Source: Halorubrum californiense DSM 19288
Lineage (GTDB): Archaea; Halobacteriota; Halobacteria; Halobacteriales; Haloferacaceae
Reading direction: 5' to 3'
NCBI RefSeq assembly: GCF_000336875.1
Contig: NZ_AOJK01000064.1
Coordinates: forward strand, 67,159 to 131,158
DNA length: 64,000 bases
The number at the start of each line of letters is the position of its first letter. Within the stretch, counting starts at the first letter, position 1. This document shows, in pieces, positions 8,661 through 17,851 of the stretch. A program made the position numbers and the translations under genes. A model generated the notes under the pieces. It saw only the letters and a program-made list of their open reading frames with translations. It had not been told where the DNA came from and made no database searches.

Positions 8661-11354
8661 TCAGTCGTCCGCGAGCGAGGCGATGTCGAGTTCGGCGGCG
8701 TCCTTCCGGCGGACGGTCGAGCGGTTCGAGCGCGGGTCCTTCTCCACCGTGACCAGCTCGTCGGCCGCGCCCACCAGCTCGTCGTCGTGGCTCACGATGA
8801 CGATCTGGGCCACACCGAAACCGCGCATCTCCTCGACCAGCCGGACGAGCCGCGAGACGTGCCCGGAGTCGAGGAACACCGTCGGCTCGTCGAGGATGAG
8901 CGGCGGGGTCGGCGCCGCGCCCTCGATCCCCTCCGAGAGCAGCCGGTAGATCGCACAGCGTAAGGAGAGGTTGAAGAGGGCGCGCTCGCCGCCGGAGAGC
9001 TGCTCGGGGTCGAGCGGCTCGCCGTCCTTCTGGTAGACGGTGAGGACGTACTCGCCGTCGAGTTCGATGTGCGAGTAGGCGTCGTTCCCGTAGACGAGCT
9101 CGAACGTCTCGTTGAGGGTGCGCTCCAGTTCGCTGACGTTGCGCTGTCGGAGCTCCGCGCGCAGATCGCCGTACATCGTCTCCAGCTCGCTCGTCTCCTC
9201 GTGGAGCGCTTCGAGCGCTTCGACCCGCTCGCCGAGCGCCTCGCGCTCCTCGCGGAGCGCCTCCAGCTCGGCGAGCTCGCCTTTCACTCCGCCGATCGCG
9301 TTCTGGAGCTCCTCCTGACGGTCGTCGAGCGCGTCGAGCTCCTCGGCGACCTGTTCGAGGTACCGCTCGGCCTCCTCCTTCCGATCTTTCGCCGTTTCGA
9401 CGGCGTCCTCGTCGACGGCGTCCGCCAGTTCGTCGCGCCGCTCGCGCCTGTCCGCGAGCCGGTCGCGCCGCTCGTCGTTCACCTCCGTCAGGTTCTCCCG
9501 CTTCTCGCGGCGGCGCTCGATATCGTCTTCCGCGTCCGCGATCGCGGACAGGCGCTCCTCGACCGCCGTCACCGCCTCGCGGGCGGCGTCGACCGCCGAC
9601 AGCGACGCCTCCAGCTCCTCGACGCGCTCCGCGGCTTCCGCCGCCTCCTCGCGCTTCTGCGCGGCGACCTCGCGGGTCTCTTCGGCCTCCTCGCGGAGTT
9701 CCGCGGCACGCTCGCGCTTCTCCGCGGCCGACTCTCGCTTCCGCTCCGCCTCCGCGCGCTTCTCCTCGACCCGTTCCTCGAGGGTCTCGATCCGCTCGTC
9801 GATCTCGTCGAGCCGGTCCGCAGCGCTCGCGAGCTCGTCCAGCTCCGCGACCCGCTCGTCCAAGTCGCCCTCGCGCTCGCGGGCAGCCTCCAACTCGGCT
9901 TCGAGTTCTTCCACTCGCTCGCGATCCTCGTCGATCCCGCTGGCGTGCGGGGAGTCCTCGATCGGCTGGCCGCACTCGGGGCACTTCCCGGCCGCCAGCA
10001 GCGCCTCGGCCTCGTCGACGCGCTCGCGGGCGTTCTTCAGCTCCGCCGACAGCTCGGCGATCCGCTCGCGGACCTCGCCGCGCTCGTCGCGGAGCGCGTC
10101 GCGCTCGTCGGCGACCCCCTCGCGGCCGACGTCGGCGTCGGCGTCCGCGAACCGCTCGCGGAGCCTGGCGGCCTCCTCGCGCAGCTCCTCGATTGATGCC
10201 TCGCGCTCGTCGACCTCCCCGGCCGCCGTCTCCGCCTCATCCGCGAGGTCGTCGGCCTCGGACTCGATCTCGGCGGCGCGCTCGGCGCGGTCGTCGGCCT
10301 TCCCGGCGAGGTTCGTCGCCTGATTACGGAGCGCCTCGGCGCTCACCCGCTCGTCGTCGAGTTCCTCGCGGACCGCTTCCTCCCGACCGTCGAGCTTCGT
10401 GCGGCGGTCGGCGATCGCCGCCTCGCTCGCCGCGTCGAGGCCGGCGTCGTCGAGCCGGTCGTCGATCGCGGCCTCGATCTCGTCGATCCGCTCGCGGGCC
10501 GCCCGAATCTTCTCCCGGTGGTCGTCGCGCTCGCGCTCGGCCGCCCGGATCGCGGCCTCGATCTCGTCGATTTCGTCCTCGACCGCCTCCAGCTCCTCCC
10601 GCTTTTCGGCGTGGGTCGACAGCGTCTCCGCGGCCGCGTCGCGGGTCTCCTTCGCCTGCTCCCGCTGGGACTCGTACCGATCGATCTCGTCGGTGACCTC
10701 GCCGAGTTCGCCCTCCAGCTCGTTGAGCCGCCCGTGGAGATCGCGGTCCTCCTTCGATTCGATCTGCTCGTCGAGCTGGTCGAGCCGGCCGCGCCTGTTT
10801 TCCAGCACGTCCTCGACGCCGAGCCGGGCGTCGCCGGCGCGCTCGCGGTACTCCTCCAGCTTCCCCAGCTGGAGGAGGTCGTCGATCGTGTCCTGCCGCT
10901 CTCGCGGGGTGGCGTTGATGAGCTTGTTCACCTCGCCCTGCCGCACGTACGCGCAGTTGACGAACGCCTCGGCGTCCATCCGTAACAGCTCCGTGACGAA
11001 CTCGCGGACCGCTCGCGCGCCGTCGCGAGTCACGTCGCTCCCGTCGGTCGATTCGAGCGTACACTGGTGGTCGATCCGGTCGTCGTAGGCCCTGAGCCGC
11101 CGCTCGACTCGGTAGGAGACGCCGTCGTGAGTGAACCACAGTTCGACCTCCGTCTCCGCCTCGCCGTTCGTGATGACGTCTTCGAGGGTCCCGTCGAGCG
11201 CCTTCGACCCGTACAGCGCGAAGAAGCAGGCCTCCAAGAGCGACGACTTCCCGCTGCCGTTGAGCCCGTGGATGACGGTGACGCCCTCCGTCAGGCGCAG
11301 GTCGGCGTCGCCGTACGGCTTGAAGTTCGCGAGGCGGACGCGGTCGAACTTCAC
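8661..11354 (-). CDS. rad50: Rad50, DNA double-strand break repair ATPase
   Basis: Rad50 is the SMC-like ATPase that partners Mre11 in sensing and tethering DNA ends. The protein has 897 residues. Walker A is GLNGSGKSS at residues 30-38. A long coiled coil rich in E/R/A follows on both sides of the zinc hook CPECGQP (Cys458, Cys461). The C-terminal lobe carries the signature LSGGERALFNLSLR and Walker B LILDEPTVFLD. It overlaps the end of mre11 by four bases (ATGA), so production of both is coupled. The composition is extremely Glu/Arg/Ala-rich across the coiled coil, which creates long meaningless open frames on the other strand. Confidence 0.97.
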   Translation of the reverse strand: MKFDRVRLANFKPYGDADLRLTEGVTVIHGLNGSGKSSLLEACFFALYGSKALDGTLEDVITNGEAETEVELWFTHDGVSYRVERRLRAYDDRIDHQCTLESTDGSDVTRDGARAVREFVTELLRMDAEAFVNCAYVRQGEVNKLINATPRERQDTIDDLLQLGKLEEYRERAGDARLGVEDVLENRRGRLDQLDEQIESKEDRDLHGRLNELEGELGEVTDEIDRYESQREQAKETRDAAAETLSTHAEKREELEAVEDEIDEIEAAIRAAERERDDHREKIRAARERIDEIEAAIDDRLDDAGLDAASEAAIADRRTKLDGREEAVREELDDERVSAEALRNQATNLAGKADDRAERAAEIESEADDLADEAETAAGEVDEREASIEELREEAARLRERFADADADVGREGVADERDALRDERGEVRERIAELSAELKNARERVDEAEALLAAGKCPECGQPIEDSPHASGIDEDRERVEELEAELEAAREREGDLDERVAELDELASAADRLDEIDERIETLEERVEEKRAEAERKRESAAEKRERAAELREEAEETREVAAQKREEAAEAAERVEELEASLSAVDAAREAVTAVEERLSAIADAEDDIERRREKRENLTEVNDERRDRLADRRERRDELADAVDEDAVETAKDRKEEAERYLEQVAEELDALDDRQEELQNAIGGVKGELAELEALREEREALGERVEALEALHEETSELETMYGDLRAELRQRNVSELERTLNETFELVYGNDAYSHIELDGEYVLTVYQKDGEPLDPEQLSGGERALFNLSLRCAIYRLLSEGIEGAAPTPPLILDEPTVFLDSGHVSRLVRLVEEMRGFGVAQIVIVSHDDELVGAADELVTVEKDPRSNRSTVRRKDAAELDIASLADD

Positions 11355-12718
11355 AGGTAGTCCTCCATGGAGACCTGCCCGTCGTTCGCCGCCGGATCGG
11401 CATCTGTCGCCTCCGCGGGGTCGGACTCGGGCTCCGGTTCGTCGTCCGATTCGTCGCTACTGCCGTCCGCGGTCTCGTCCTCCGGTTCGTCACTACCGCC
11501 ATCGACGGCCTCGTCATCCGGTTCGTCACCATCGCCGTCGCCGTCGTCCTCGTCCGTCTCGACCGTCTCCGCGTCCCCCTCGACCGGCTCGAACGCGTCG
11601 AGGTCCTCCTCCTCGTCGAGCCGCTCCTCCACTCTGCGCTTCACCGTCTCACGGACGTTGGCGTCGGGGACGGTGTCTTCCCGGACCGCGCGCTCGACGT
11701 CGCGAGCGGCGGTCGAGAGGGCCATCTCGTCGAGCCGGTCGCGGACGGCGTCCTCGGGGTCGGCGAAGCTCACGTCCACCTCGCCGTCGGCGTCGACCTC
11801 GCGCCGGTCCGTGACGCGCGCGATGAGCGCGCCCTCGTCGGTCGCGAACTCCTCGACGGCCGCCGGCGTCACCGGGTCGCCCTCGCCGGTGATCTCGACG
11901 TGGACGACCGCCTTGGAGAGGTCGTACTCGCGGACGCGCTCGCGGACTCGGGGTTCGCCTTCCCTCTCGCGCAGTTCGACGGAGACGAAGACGAAGGGGC
12001 GCGTGTCGAGCGCGCGGCGCCGGATCTCGACGCGGTCGTCGCCGCCCGCGGCGTCGGCGTCGAAGACGACGAGGTTGTAGCCGCGCCCTTCGCGCTCGCT
12101 CGCGCTCGCGCGCTCCGTCGACCCGGGGTACGTCACCCACGTGTCGGCGACCTCGGCGGTGTCCGGGGTGTGGTTGTCGCCGAGGAGCATCGCGTCGAAG
12201 GCGACGTCGCTCTCCGTCAGCACGGTCTCCGTGTCCCAGTCCGCGTAGCCGAACGGCTCGAAGAGACCGTGCGCCACGAGCGCCGCGTACTCGGCGTCGT
12301 GGTCGGCGAACGCGTAGTCGAGGTCGTCGCGCCGCGAGACGGGGACGTGGTCGAGCCCGTAGAAGGCGGTGTCGCCCACGACGACCGGCTCGTCGCCGAG
12401 TCGGGTGGCGAGGCCGAGGCGCTCGAAGAGGTCGAGCCACTGTCCGCCCCGCGTCGACTCGTGGTTGCCGACGACCGCGAGGAAGGGAATCCCGGCGTCG
12501 TCGAGCCGGCGGAGGACGGAGATGGTCCCCATCAGGTCTTGGAGGTCGGGCCGGCGGTCGTGGAAGAGGTCGCCCGCGTGGACGACGGCGTCGACGCCGC
12601 CGTCGACCGCGTCGTCGACCACGGCCTCGAACGCGTCGAGGAAGTCCTGGCGTCTGACCGGCGAGTGGTACTGCGAGTACCCGATGTGGGTGTCGCCGGT
12701 GTGGATCACCCGTGTCAT
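11351..12718 (-). CDS. mre11: Mre11, DNA repair nuclease
   Basis: Mre11 is the Mn-dependent exo/endonuclease of the Mre11-Rad50 complex. All phosphoesterase motifs are visible: GDTHIGYSQ, HAGDLFHDRRP, VVGNHES, LVAHGLF and LLGDNHTPD. The protein is 455 residues. The core spans about 1-330, followed by a Rad50-binding region and a highly acidic, low-complexity C-terminal tail (about 370-445) with repeated DE-rich units such as EPDDEAVDGGSDEPEDETADG split by short variations. It overlaps rad50 by four bases downstream and the small upstream gene by four bases, giving a three-gene operon. Confidence 0.97.
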   Translation of the reverse strand: MTRVIHTGDTHIGYSQYHSPVRRQDFLDAFEAVVDDAVDGGVDAVVHAGDLFHDRRPDLQDLMGTISVLRRLDDAGIPFLAVVGNHESTRGGQWLDLFERLGLATRLGDEPVVVGDTAFYGLDHVPVSRRDDLDYAFADHDAEYAALVAHGLFEPFGYADWDTETVLTESDVAFDAMLLGDNHTPDTAEVADTWVTYPGSTERASASEREGRGYNLVVFDADAAGGDDRVEIRRRALDTRPFVFVSVELREREGEPRVRERVREYDLSKAVVHVEITGEGDPVTPAAVEEFATDEGALIARVTDRREVDADGEVDVSFADPEDAVRDRLDEMALSTAARDVERAVREDTVPDANVRETVKRRVEERLDEEEDLDAFEPVEGDAETVETDEDDGDGDGDEPDDEAVDGGSDEPEDETADGSSDESDDEPEPESDPAEATDADPAANDGQVSMEDYL

Positions 12719-13092
12719 CTGTCCGGGCCTTGGCCGCTGTCCGGCTTAGGGATTCCGGGGCCGGAGCGGAAGTGGTCGCGGTCGTCGCGGCCCGCATCCG
12801 GCCCTCCGTCGGCGCCCTCGTTGCGTCCGTCCGCCGCCCGCCGAAACGACCGGTACGCGGCGAGCGCGTCGCGTCCGCGCTCGGCGGCGGACTCGTCGCC
12901 CGCGCGCTCAGCGGCGTCGACCGCGTCCGCCAGCCGGTCCATGCCGACGGCGTCGACGAACCCTGCCGCGCGCCGCACGTCGGACCGCGCCGCGTCCGCC
13001 TCGTCGATCACGGCCACGTACGGGCGTCTCGCGGTGTCGGTGCGCGTCGCGAGCGCGGCCAGTGCGCGCTTGACGGCGGTAGTCGAGACCAC
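12715..13092 (-). CDS. Conserved hypothetical protein, first gene of the mre11-rad50 operon
   Basis: This is a 125-residue protein I do not recognise. The N-terminal 90 residues look helical (TTAVKRALAALATRTDTA, DRLADAVDAAERAGDES), and the C-terminal 35 residues are Asp/Gly/Arg-rich and probably disordered. Its stop overlaps the mre11 start (ATGA), so it is cotranscribed with the break-repair genes. That placement hints at a link to repair, but nothing in the sequence shows an activity. The start ATG (MVSTTAVKRA) is the only well-placed one. Confidence 0.7.
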   Translation of the reverse strand: MVSTTAVKRALAALATRTDTARRPYVAVIDEADAARSDVRRAAGFVDAVGMDRLADAVDAAERAGDESAAERGRDALAAYRSFRRAADGRNEGADGGPDAGRDDRDHFRSGPGIPKPDSGQGPDR

Positions 13093-13178
13093 GGGCGGAC
13101 TGGCGCGGTATCGGATATAAACCGTCGCGGACGCCGGCCCGCATCGGGGCGGGTAGCGACACCCGCACGGTCCCGCGC

Positions 13179-13442
13179 TCAGATCCCCAGTGAGTACAGC
13201 CGCTTGCGGGCGTCGGTGAAGGAGAACCGCGAGTCGACGACGTCCTCCTCTTCGAGCCGAGACAGCGCGTAGCGGACGGTCCGCGGCGGGAGGAGCGTCT
13301 CCTCGGCGAGTTCGCTCTGGGTCAGCGTGTCGTTGTAGTCCAGCACCTTCGCGACCAGCTTGGCGCTCGGCGGCAGGTCGCGGACGGCCGCCCAGCGGTC
13401 CGCGGCTCCGTCGTCAGCGGTGACGGCGTCGGTCGTACTCAT
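13179..13442 (-). CDS. Winged-helix transcriptional regulator (MarR-like)
   Basis: This is an 87-residue winged-helix protein. The helix-turn-helix core is LTQSELAEETLLPPRTVRYAL, followed by the wing (SRLEEEDVVDSRFSFTDARKRLYSL). The family of single-domain wHTH proteins is common in haloarchaea and most are of unknown specificity. I chose the ATG giving MSTTDAVTA. A start seven codons upstream is possible but lies within the likely promoter. It is divergent from pan across a 184-base AT-rich spacer, so it could act on itself or on pan. Confidence 0.8.
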   Translation of the reverse strand: MSTTDAVTADDGAADRWAAVRDLPPSAKLVAKVLDYNDTLTQSELAEETLLPPRTVRYALSRLEEEDVVDSRFSFTDARKRLYSLGI

Positions 13443-13626
13443 TCGTGTTCCGATCATTGGCATGCCGGATGATAATATTTACTATCAGCTCTAATTACTG
13501 CTGGAAATCAAACAGCGCCTATATCGCGAACTCGGACGGCGGCCGTCCGTCGTCGAGGCCGGCGAAACTGGCCACGTCGTTCCCCCACCCGAAGCCTCTT
13601 ATCCGCGAGACGCCTTAATAAACACA
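13443..13626. promoter_or_regulatory. Divergent promoter region between the wHTH gene and pan
   Basis: This spacer is notably AT-rich for this DNA. The minus-strand AAATATTATC (13471-13480) is about 33 bases before the wHTH start. The plus-strand CCTCTTATCC (13595-13604) is centred about 27 bases before the pan ATG. No coding sequence is seen here. Confidence 0.5.
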
Positions 13627-14844
13627 ATGAGCGACACGGTCGACGACGTCGATATGCCCTACGACGAGGGCTCGGCGTCGAAACAGGAGAAGATCGACTC
13701 CCTTCAGGAGCGGCTCGACGTCCTCGAGTCCCAGAACGAGGAGATGCGCGACAAGCTCCTCGACGCCAACGCGGAGAACAACAAGTACCAGCAGAAGCTC
13801 GAACGGCTCACCCACGAGAACAAGAAGCTGAAGCAGTCCCCGCTGTTCGTGGCGACGGTCCAAGAGATCACGCCCGACGGGGCCGTGATCAAACAGCACG
13901 GGAACAACCAGGAGGCGCTCACCGAGATCACCGACGAGCTGCGCGAGGATCTCGACCCCGATGACCGCGTCGCGGTCAACAACTCCCTGTCGGTGGTCAA
14001 GAAGCTCGAGAAGGAGACCGATGTCCGCGCCCGCGTGATGCAGGTCGAGCACTCCCCGGACGTCACCTACGCCGACATCGGCGGCCTCGAAGACCAGATG
14101 CAGGAGGTCCGCGAGACCGTCGAGATGCCGCTCGAACATCCCGACATGTTCGAGGACGTCGGCATCCAGCCCCCGAGCGGCGTGCTCCTGTACGGCCCGC
14201 CGGGAACGGGCAAGACGATGCTCGCGAAGGCCGTCGCCAACGAGACGGACGCGACGTTCATCAAGATGGCCGGCTCCGAACTCGTCCACAAGTTCATCGG
14301 CGAGGGCGCGAAGCTGGTCCGGGATCTGTTCGAGGTCGCCCGGGAGAACCAGCCCGCCGTCCTGTTCATCGACGAGATCGACGCGATCGCCTCGAAGCGG
14401 ACGGACTCGAAGACCTCAGGTGACGCCGAGGTCCAGCGGACGATGATGCAGCTGCTCTCCGAAATGGACGGCTTCGACGAGCGCGGCGAGGTCCGTATCA
14501 TCGCCGCGACCAACCGCTTCGACATGCTCGACCCCGCGATCCTCCGTCCCGGCCGCTTCGACCGCCTCATCGAGGTCCCCAAGCCGGAGACCGAGGGCCG
14601 CGAGATCATCTTCCAGATCCACACCCGCAATATGAACCTCGCCGACGGCGTCGACTTCGCCGAGCTGGCCGAGCTGACCCCCGACGCCTCCGGCGCCGAC
14701 ATCAAGGCGATCTGTACGGAGGCCGGGATGTTCGCCATCCGCGACGACCGCACCGAGGTCACGCTCGACGACTTCCTTGAGGCCCACGAAAAGCTCCGGC
14801 AGGACGAGGAGACGAGCGTCGACGACTCGCTGGCGTTCGCCTGA
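13627..14844 (+). CDS. pan: Proteasome-activating nucleotidase (PAN)
   Basis: PAN is the hexameric AAA+ unfoldase that feeds proteins to the archaeal 20S proteasome. The 405-residue protein has an N-terminal coiled coil (about 18-70), an OB domain (about 75-135) and the AAA+ domain, with Walker A GPPGTGKT at 190-197 and Walker B LFIDEID with Asp249/Glu250. The SRH is RIIAATNRFDMLDPAILRPG. The last residues are LAFA. The usual C-terminal HbYX (hydrophobic-Tyr-any) gate-opening motif therefore has Phe in place of Tyr. It is monocistronic with a TATA-like box about 27 bases upstream. Confidence 0.97.
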   Translation: MSDTVDDVDMPYDEGSASKQEKIDSLQERLDVLESQNEEMRDKLLDANAENNKYQQKLERLTHENKKLKQSPLFVATVQEITPDGAVIKQHGNNQEALTEITDELREDLDPDDRVAVNNSLSVVKKLEKETDVRARVMQVEHSPDVTYADIGGLEDQMQEVRETVEMPLEHPDMFEDVGIQPPSGVLLYGPPGTGKTMLAKAVANETDATFIKMAGSELVHKFIGEGAKLVRDLFEVARENQPAVLFIDEIDAIASKRTDSKTSGDAEVQRTMMQLLSEMDGFDERGEVRIIAATNRFDMLDPAILRPGRFDRLIEVPKPETEGREIIFQIHTRNMNLADGVDFAELAELTPDASGADIKAICTEAGMFAIRDDRTEVTLDDFLEAHEKLRQDEETSVDDSLAFA

Positions 14845-14900
14845 GCGGACCGTTCTCCGATTCGGAGCCGCCGTCGACTCGCTTTTTCGCTTAACTGTCC

Positions 14901-15032
14901 TTACAGCGCCGCGACCGTGAGGTACGGGAGGACGAAGAACAGCAGGAACACCAGTCCGACCGCGAGGGCGTAGCCGGCGCCGACGCCGGCAAGCGCGAGC
15001 CACCCGTCGTCGAGCGCGTCAGCGACATCCAT
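14901..15032 (-). CDS. Single-span small membrane protein, 43 residues
   Basis: This short gene begins MDVADALDDGWLAL, contains one long hydrophobic stretch (about residues 16-43, including GYALAVGLVFLLFFVLPYL) and stops with TAA. The acidic N-terminus, immediately followed by a membrane helix, is typical of small haloarchaeal membrane proteins. It sits between pan and the DHH phosphoesterase gene and reads on the minus strand. Its function is unknown. The regular codon pattern and good stop/start placement support it despite its size. Confidence 0.65.
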   Translation of the reverse strand: MDVADALDDGWLALAGVGAGYALAVGLVFLLFFVLPYLTVAAL

Positions 15033-15120
15033 GTCGGAGGAACCGCGGCTCGGAACTTAAATCCGGGCGCTCGCGTCCGACGTGACCGCTCGGTTCCTCG
15101 TCCCGCCGCGCCGGTCCCGG

Positions 15121-16296
15121 TCACACATCGCCCGCCATCGCCCGGAACAGCCCGTCGGCGAGGGCGTCGCGGTCGACGGTCTCCGTCTCTTCCTCCCCGG
15201 TGGGGTCGACCTCCGGCTGGATCGTTCCGCCGCCCATCCGGGAGTGGCCCCCGCCGTTCCCGTTGTCGACGTCGTCCAGCACTGCCGCGATCGCGTTGCC
15301 CATGTGGACCCGGTCGTCGCGCGACCGCCCCGACAGGTGGACGGTCCCGTCCCGCTCGCCGATCACCACGACGGCGCTGACCCCCTCGAGCTGGATCAGT
15401 TCGTCCGCCGCCTGCGGGATCGCGTCGACGTTGTTCACGCCGCCGACGTCGGCGACTCCGAACGACCCCTCGATGCGGCGTCCCGCGATCGCCCGGGCCT
15501 TCACCTCCAGCACCTCCGCGTCGACCGCCGGGTTCGCGATCCGGTCAAGCCGGTCCTGATCGACACCGGGATAGAGGTAGGCGGCCGCCGCAAAGTCGGG
15601 CTCGCTGGCGCCGACGGTGAGGTGTTTCGTATCGGCCAAGATCCCGTACAGCAGCCCGGTCGCCGTGTCGGTCGACAGCGTCAGGGCGCTCGCCGTCTCG
15701 CTCGCGTGCTTGTCGGGGGGCACGGGGACGGCGTCGTTGTCCTGAAAGTACTCGGCGACGACCGACGCGGTCGCGCCGTAGTCGGTCCGCACGTCGGTGA
15801 ACGACCCGCCGGCACCGTCTCCCGGGTGGTGATCGACGACCGCCATCGGCAACACGCCGTCCGCGCCGGCGAACCCCCGCGGCTCGTTGTGATCGACCAG
15901 CACGACGGACTCCGCGGCGAGGTCGCTCACGTGTTCGATCGGCTCCAGTTCGAGGTCGAGGACGGTCCGGAACGCACGGTTCTCTTGGTGACGGATCTGG
16001 CCGGGGTACTGGACGGTCGCCTCGACGTCCACCTGGTCGGCGAGCGAGGCGACCCCGACCGCGGCCGACATCGCGTCGGGGTCCGGGTTCGGGTGCATCA
16101 ACACCGTTATTTCGTCTTCGTCGGCCAGCAGTCGACGGAACCGCACCCCGGGCGTCCGCCGGGACCGCAGCACCACCACCACGGTCGCGACGGCGATCAG
16201 GACGGCGAGCGCCACGGCGACGGCGAGTTCGGGATTCTCCCGGGCCATGGCCTCCGCCTGCGAGAACCGGTCGCCGGCCGCGCTCATCGCTCGCAT
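15121..16296 (-). CDS. Membrane-anchored DHH-family phosphoesterase
   Basis: This is a 391-residue DHH-superfamily (subfamily 1) phosphoesterase. An N-terminal membrane helix (about 24-43, LAVAVALAVLIAVATVVVVL) precedes the catalytic domain. Metal-binding motifs are visible: HPNPDPDAMS, VDHNEPRG, and the signature DHH in VVDHHPGDG, then the C-terminal DHHA1-type GGGHSRMGGG. Related enzymes hydrolyse nano-RNA or cyclic dinucleotide products such as pApA. The exact substrate cannot be told from the sequence. A second start (MSAAGDRF) lies three codons downstream. The membrane anchor suggests the active site faces the cytosol near the membrane. Confidence 0.88.
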   Translation of the reverse strand: MRAMSAAGDRFSQAEAMARENPELAVAVALAVLIAVATVVVVLRSRRTPGVRFRRLLADEDEITVLMHPNPDPDAMSAAVGVASLADQVDVEATVQYPGQIRHQENRAFRTVLDLELEPIEHVSDLAAESVVLVDHNEPRGFAGADGVLPMAVVDHHPGDGAGGSFTDVRTDYGATASVVAEYFQDNDAVPVPPDKHASETASALTLSTDTATGLLYGILADTKHLTVGASEPDFAAAAYLYPGVDQDRLDRIANPAVDAEVLEVKARAIAGRRIEGSFGVADVGGVNNVDAIPQAADELIQLEGVSAVVVIGERDGTVHLSGRSRDDRVHMGNAIAAVLDDVDNGNGGGHSRMGGGTIQPEVDPTGEEETETVDRDALADGLFRAMAGDV

Positions 16297-16420
16297 GGCT
16301 TGTGGCGAGTCACTCCCGACACATGAAGGTTCGTTACCGTTCCGACGGACTGGAACCGACGGAAATCGGCCGTTGTCGGGCGACTACGAACCGAACCGGC
16401 TGCCGTCCGGTCGGGACGCG

Positions 16421-17323
16421 CTACTCGGTCCGTGCCCGGTGCGCGCGCACGGCGTCGCGGTACCCCGACCGGAACGTCGGGTGGACGAACTCGTAGCCGA
16501 GATCGCGGAGCAGCGCGTTCGAACACCGCTTGCTCGTTCGGATCCGACGCTCGGCGGCCGCGGAGAGGTCGCCGGCCGCGATCCGCTCGTCCTTCGATAG
16601 CTTCTCCGGGCGCGGGACGCCGCAGGCGTCGGCGAGCCAGTCGGCGAACGCGTGCTTGTCGACCGGCTCGTCGTCGACGACGAGGACGACGCGATCGCGT
16701 GCGCGGTCCGTCTCCAGCAGGTGTCGGATCGACCCCGCGGCGTCAGCACGGTGGACCATGTTCAGGTAGCCGGCCGTCACCGGCCCCTCCACGTACCGCT
16801 CAAGTCGGTACCGGTCCGGGCCGTACAGCCCTGCGAACCGGACGACGGTCCCGTCGATCCCGGCGTCACCCGCGCGTTCGGTCGCGATCCGCTCGGCCTC
16901 GGCGAGGACGCGCGTCTTCTCAGTGGTCGGCTGCACCGGCGTCTCTTCGTCGACCCACCCGCCGTCGTGGTCGCCGTACACGCCCGTCGAGGAGGTGTAC
17001 ACCAGCCGGTCCGGCGGCGCGGGCCGCGACTCGTACTCGTCGACGACGTTCGCCAGTCCGTCGACGTACACCTCCCGCGCCGCGTCGGCGCCCCGCCCGC
17101 CGGAACTGGCCGCGAAGACGACCGCGTCCGCGTCCGGGAGCGCCGAGAGCGACTCGGGGTCGGTCGCGTCCGCGCGGACGGCCTCGACGTCGGGACCGAC
17201 GGCGTCGACCGCGTCGAGCCCGGTATCCGACCGACGGACGCCGGTCACCGCGTGACCGCGGGCGTGGAGCTGCTCCGCCAGCGCCAGCCCGACGTAGCCG
17301 CAGCCGACGACGACGGCCCTCAT
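16421..17323 (-). CDS. NAD(P)-dependent SDR-family epimerase/dehydratase-like protein
   Basis: This is a 300-residue extended/atypical short-chain dehydrogenase. The Rossmann nucleotide-binding motif is GCGYVGLALAEQL near the N-terminus, and the catalytic-type segment is YTSSTGVYGDHDGGW. The pattern resembles YeeZ-like proteins. The substrate is unknown. The start overlaps the stop of the upstream gene by four bases (ATGA), so the pair forms an operon. Confidence 0.85.
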   Translation of the reverse strand: MRAVVVGCGYVGLALAEQLHARGHAVTGVRRSDTGLDAVDAVGPDVEAVRADATDPESLSALPDADAVVFAASSGGRGADAAREVYVDGLANVVDEYESRPAPPDRLVYTSSTGVYGDHDGGWVDEETPVQPTTEKTRVLAEAERIATERAGDAGIDGTVVRFAGLYGPDRYRLERYVEGPVTAGYLNMVHRADAAGSIRHLLETDRARDRVVLVVDDEPVDKHAFADWLADACGVPRPEKLSKDERIAAGDLSAAAERRIRTSKRCSNALLRDLGYEFVHPTFRSGYRDAVRAHRARTE

Positions 17324-17772
17324 GGCTTCCGGCGCTCGATGACCGCGAGGATCTCGGCGAGCTGTCCGAGCGTCATCGCGGTCCGCCCCTCCAGCGCCTG
17401 CTGGACCTCCTGACCGGTGAGGTCGGCGTCGATCTTCGCCGCGATCGCGTCGACGTCGAGGACGGCGGTCGCCATCCCCATCAGCAGGTGGTCGCGCACC
17501 TCCGCCACCATGGCGTCGGCCTCGCGGTCCGGGTTCGCCGCCGCGAGGACGGCCGCTCCGTCGGCGAGCGAGAGCGCCGCGACCTCCCCGTCGCGGACGG
17601 CGGTCGCGTCCGCCGCGGACAGTCCGATCTCGTCGACGAGCCCGTCGGGCTCGACGCTCGCTGCCGCCTCCGACACCAGTGCTTCGAACGCGGCGAGCAA
17701 GTCCCCCGCTGCCGGCTCGTCGGCGTCGACGTCGGGTCCGGATCCGCGGCCGTCGACGACCTCGTGGAACAT
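17320..17772 (-). CDS. Conserved haloarchaeal protein (DUF5791-like)
   Basis: This is a 150-residue protein whose C-terminal half, with AMVAEVRDHLLMGMATAVLD and LTGQEVQQALEGRTAMTLGQL, matches my memory of haloarchaeal DUF5791. It looks wholly helical and cytosolic. The middle segment GLSAADATAVRDGEVAALSL reads like a degenerate helix-turn-helix. Its function is not known. It is the first gene of a two-gene operon with the SDR gene and lies 79 bases after the stop of the large pilus-locus gene. Confidence 0.8.
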   Translation of the reverse strand: MFHEVVDGRGSGPDVDADEPAAGDLLAAFEALVSEAAASVEPDGLVDEIGLSAADATAVRDGEVAALSLADGAAVLAAANPDREADAMVAEVRDHLLMGMATAVLDVDAIAAKIDADLTGQEVQQALEGRTAMTLGQLAEILAVIERRKP

Positions 17773-17851
17773 ACCGCCACTCGGTCGCCGTGTCTCAAAA
17801 CGGCTGCGGTCGGACGCGTCCCGTCCGCTCGCCGCTCGGTCGGCGAGCCTC

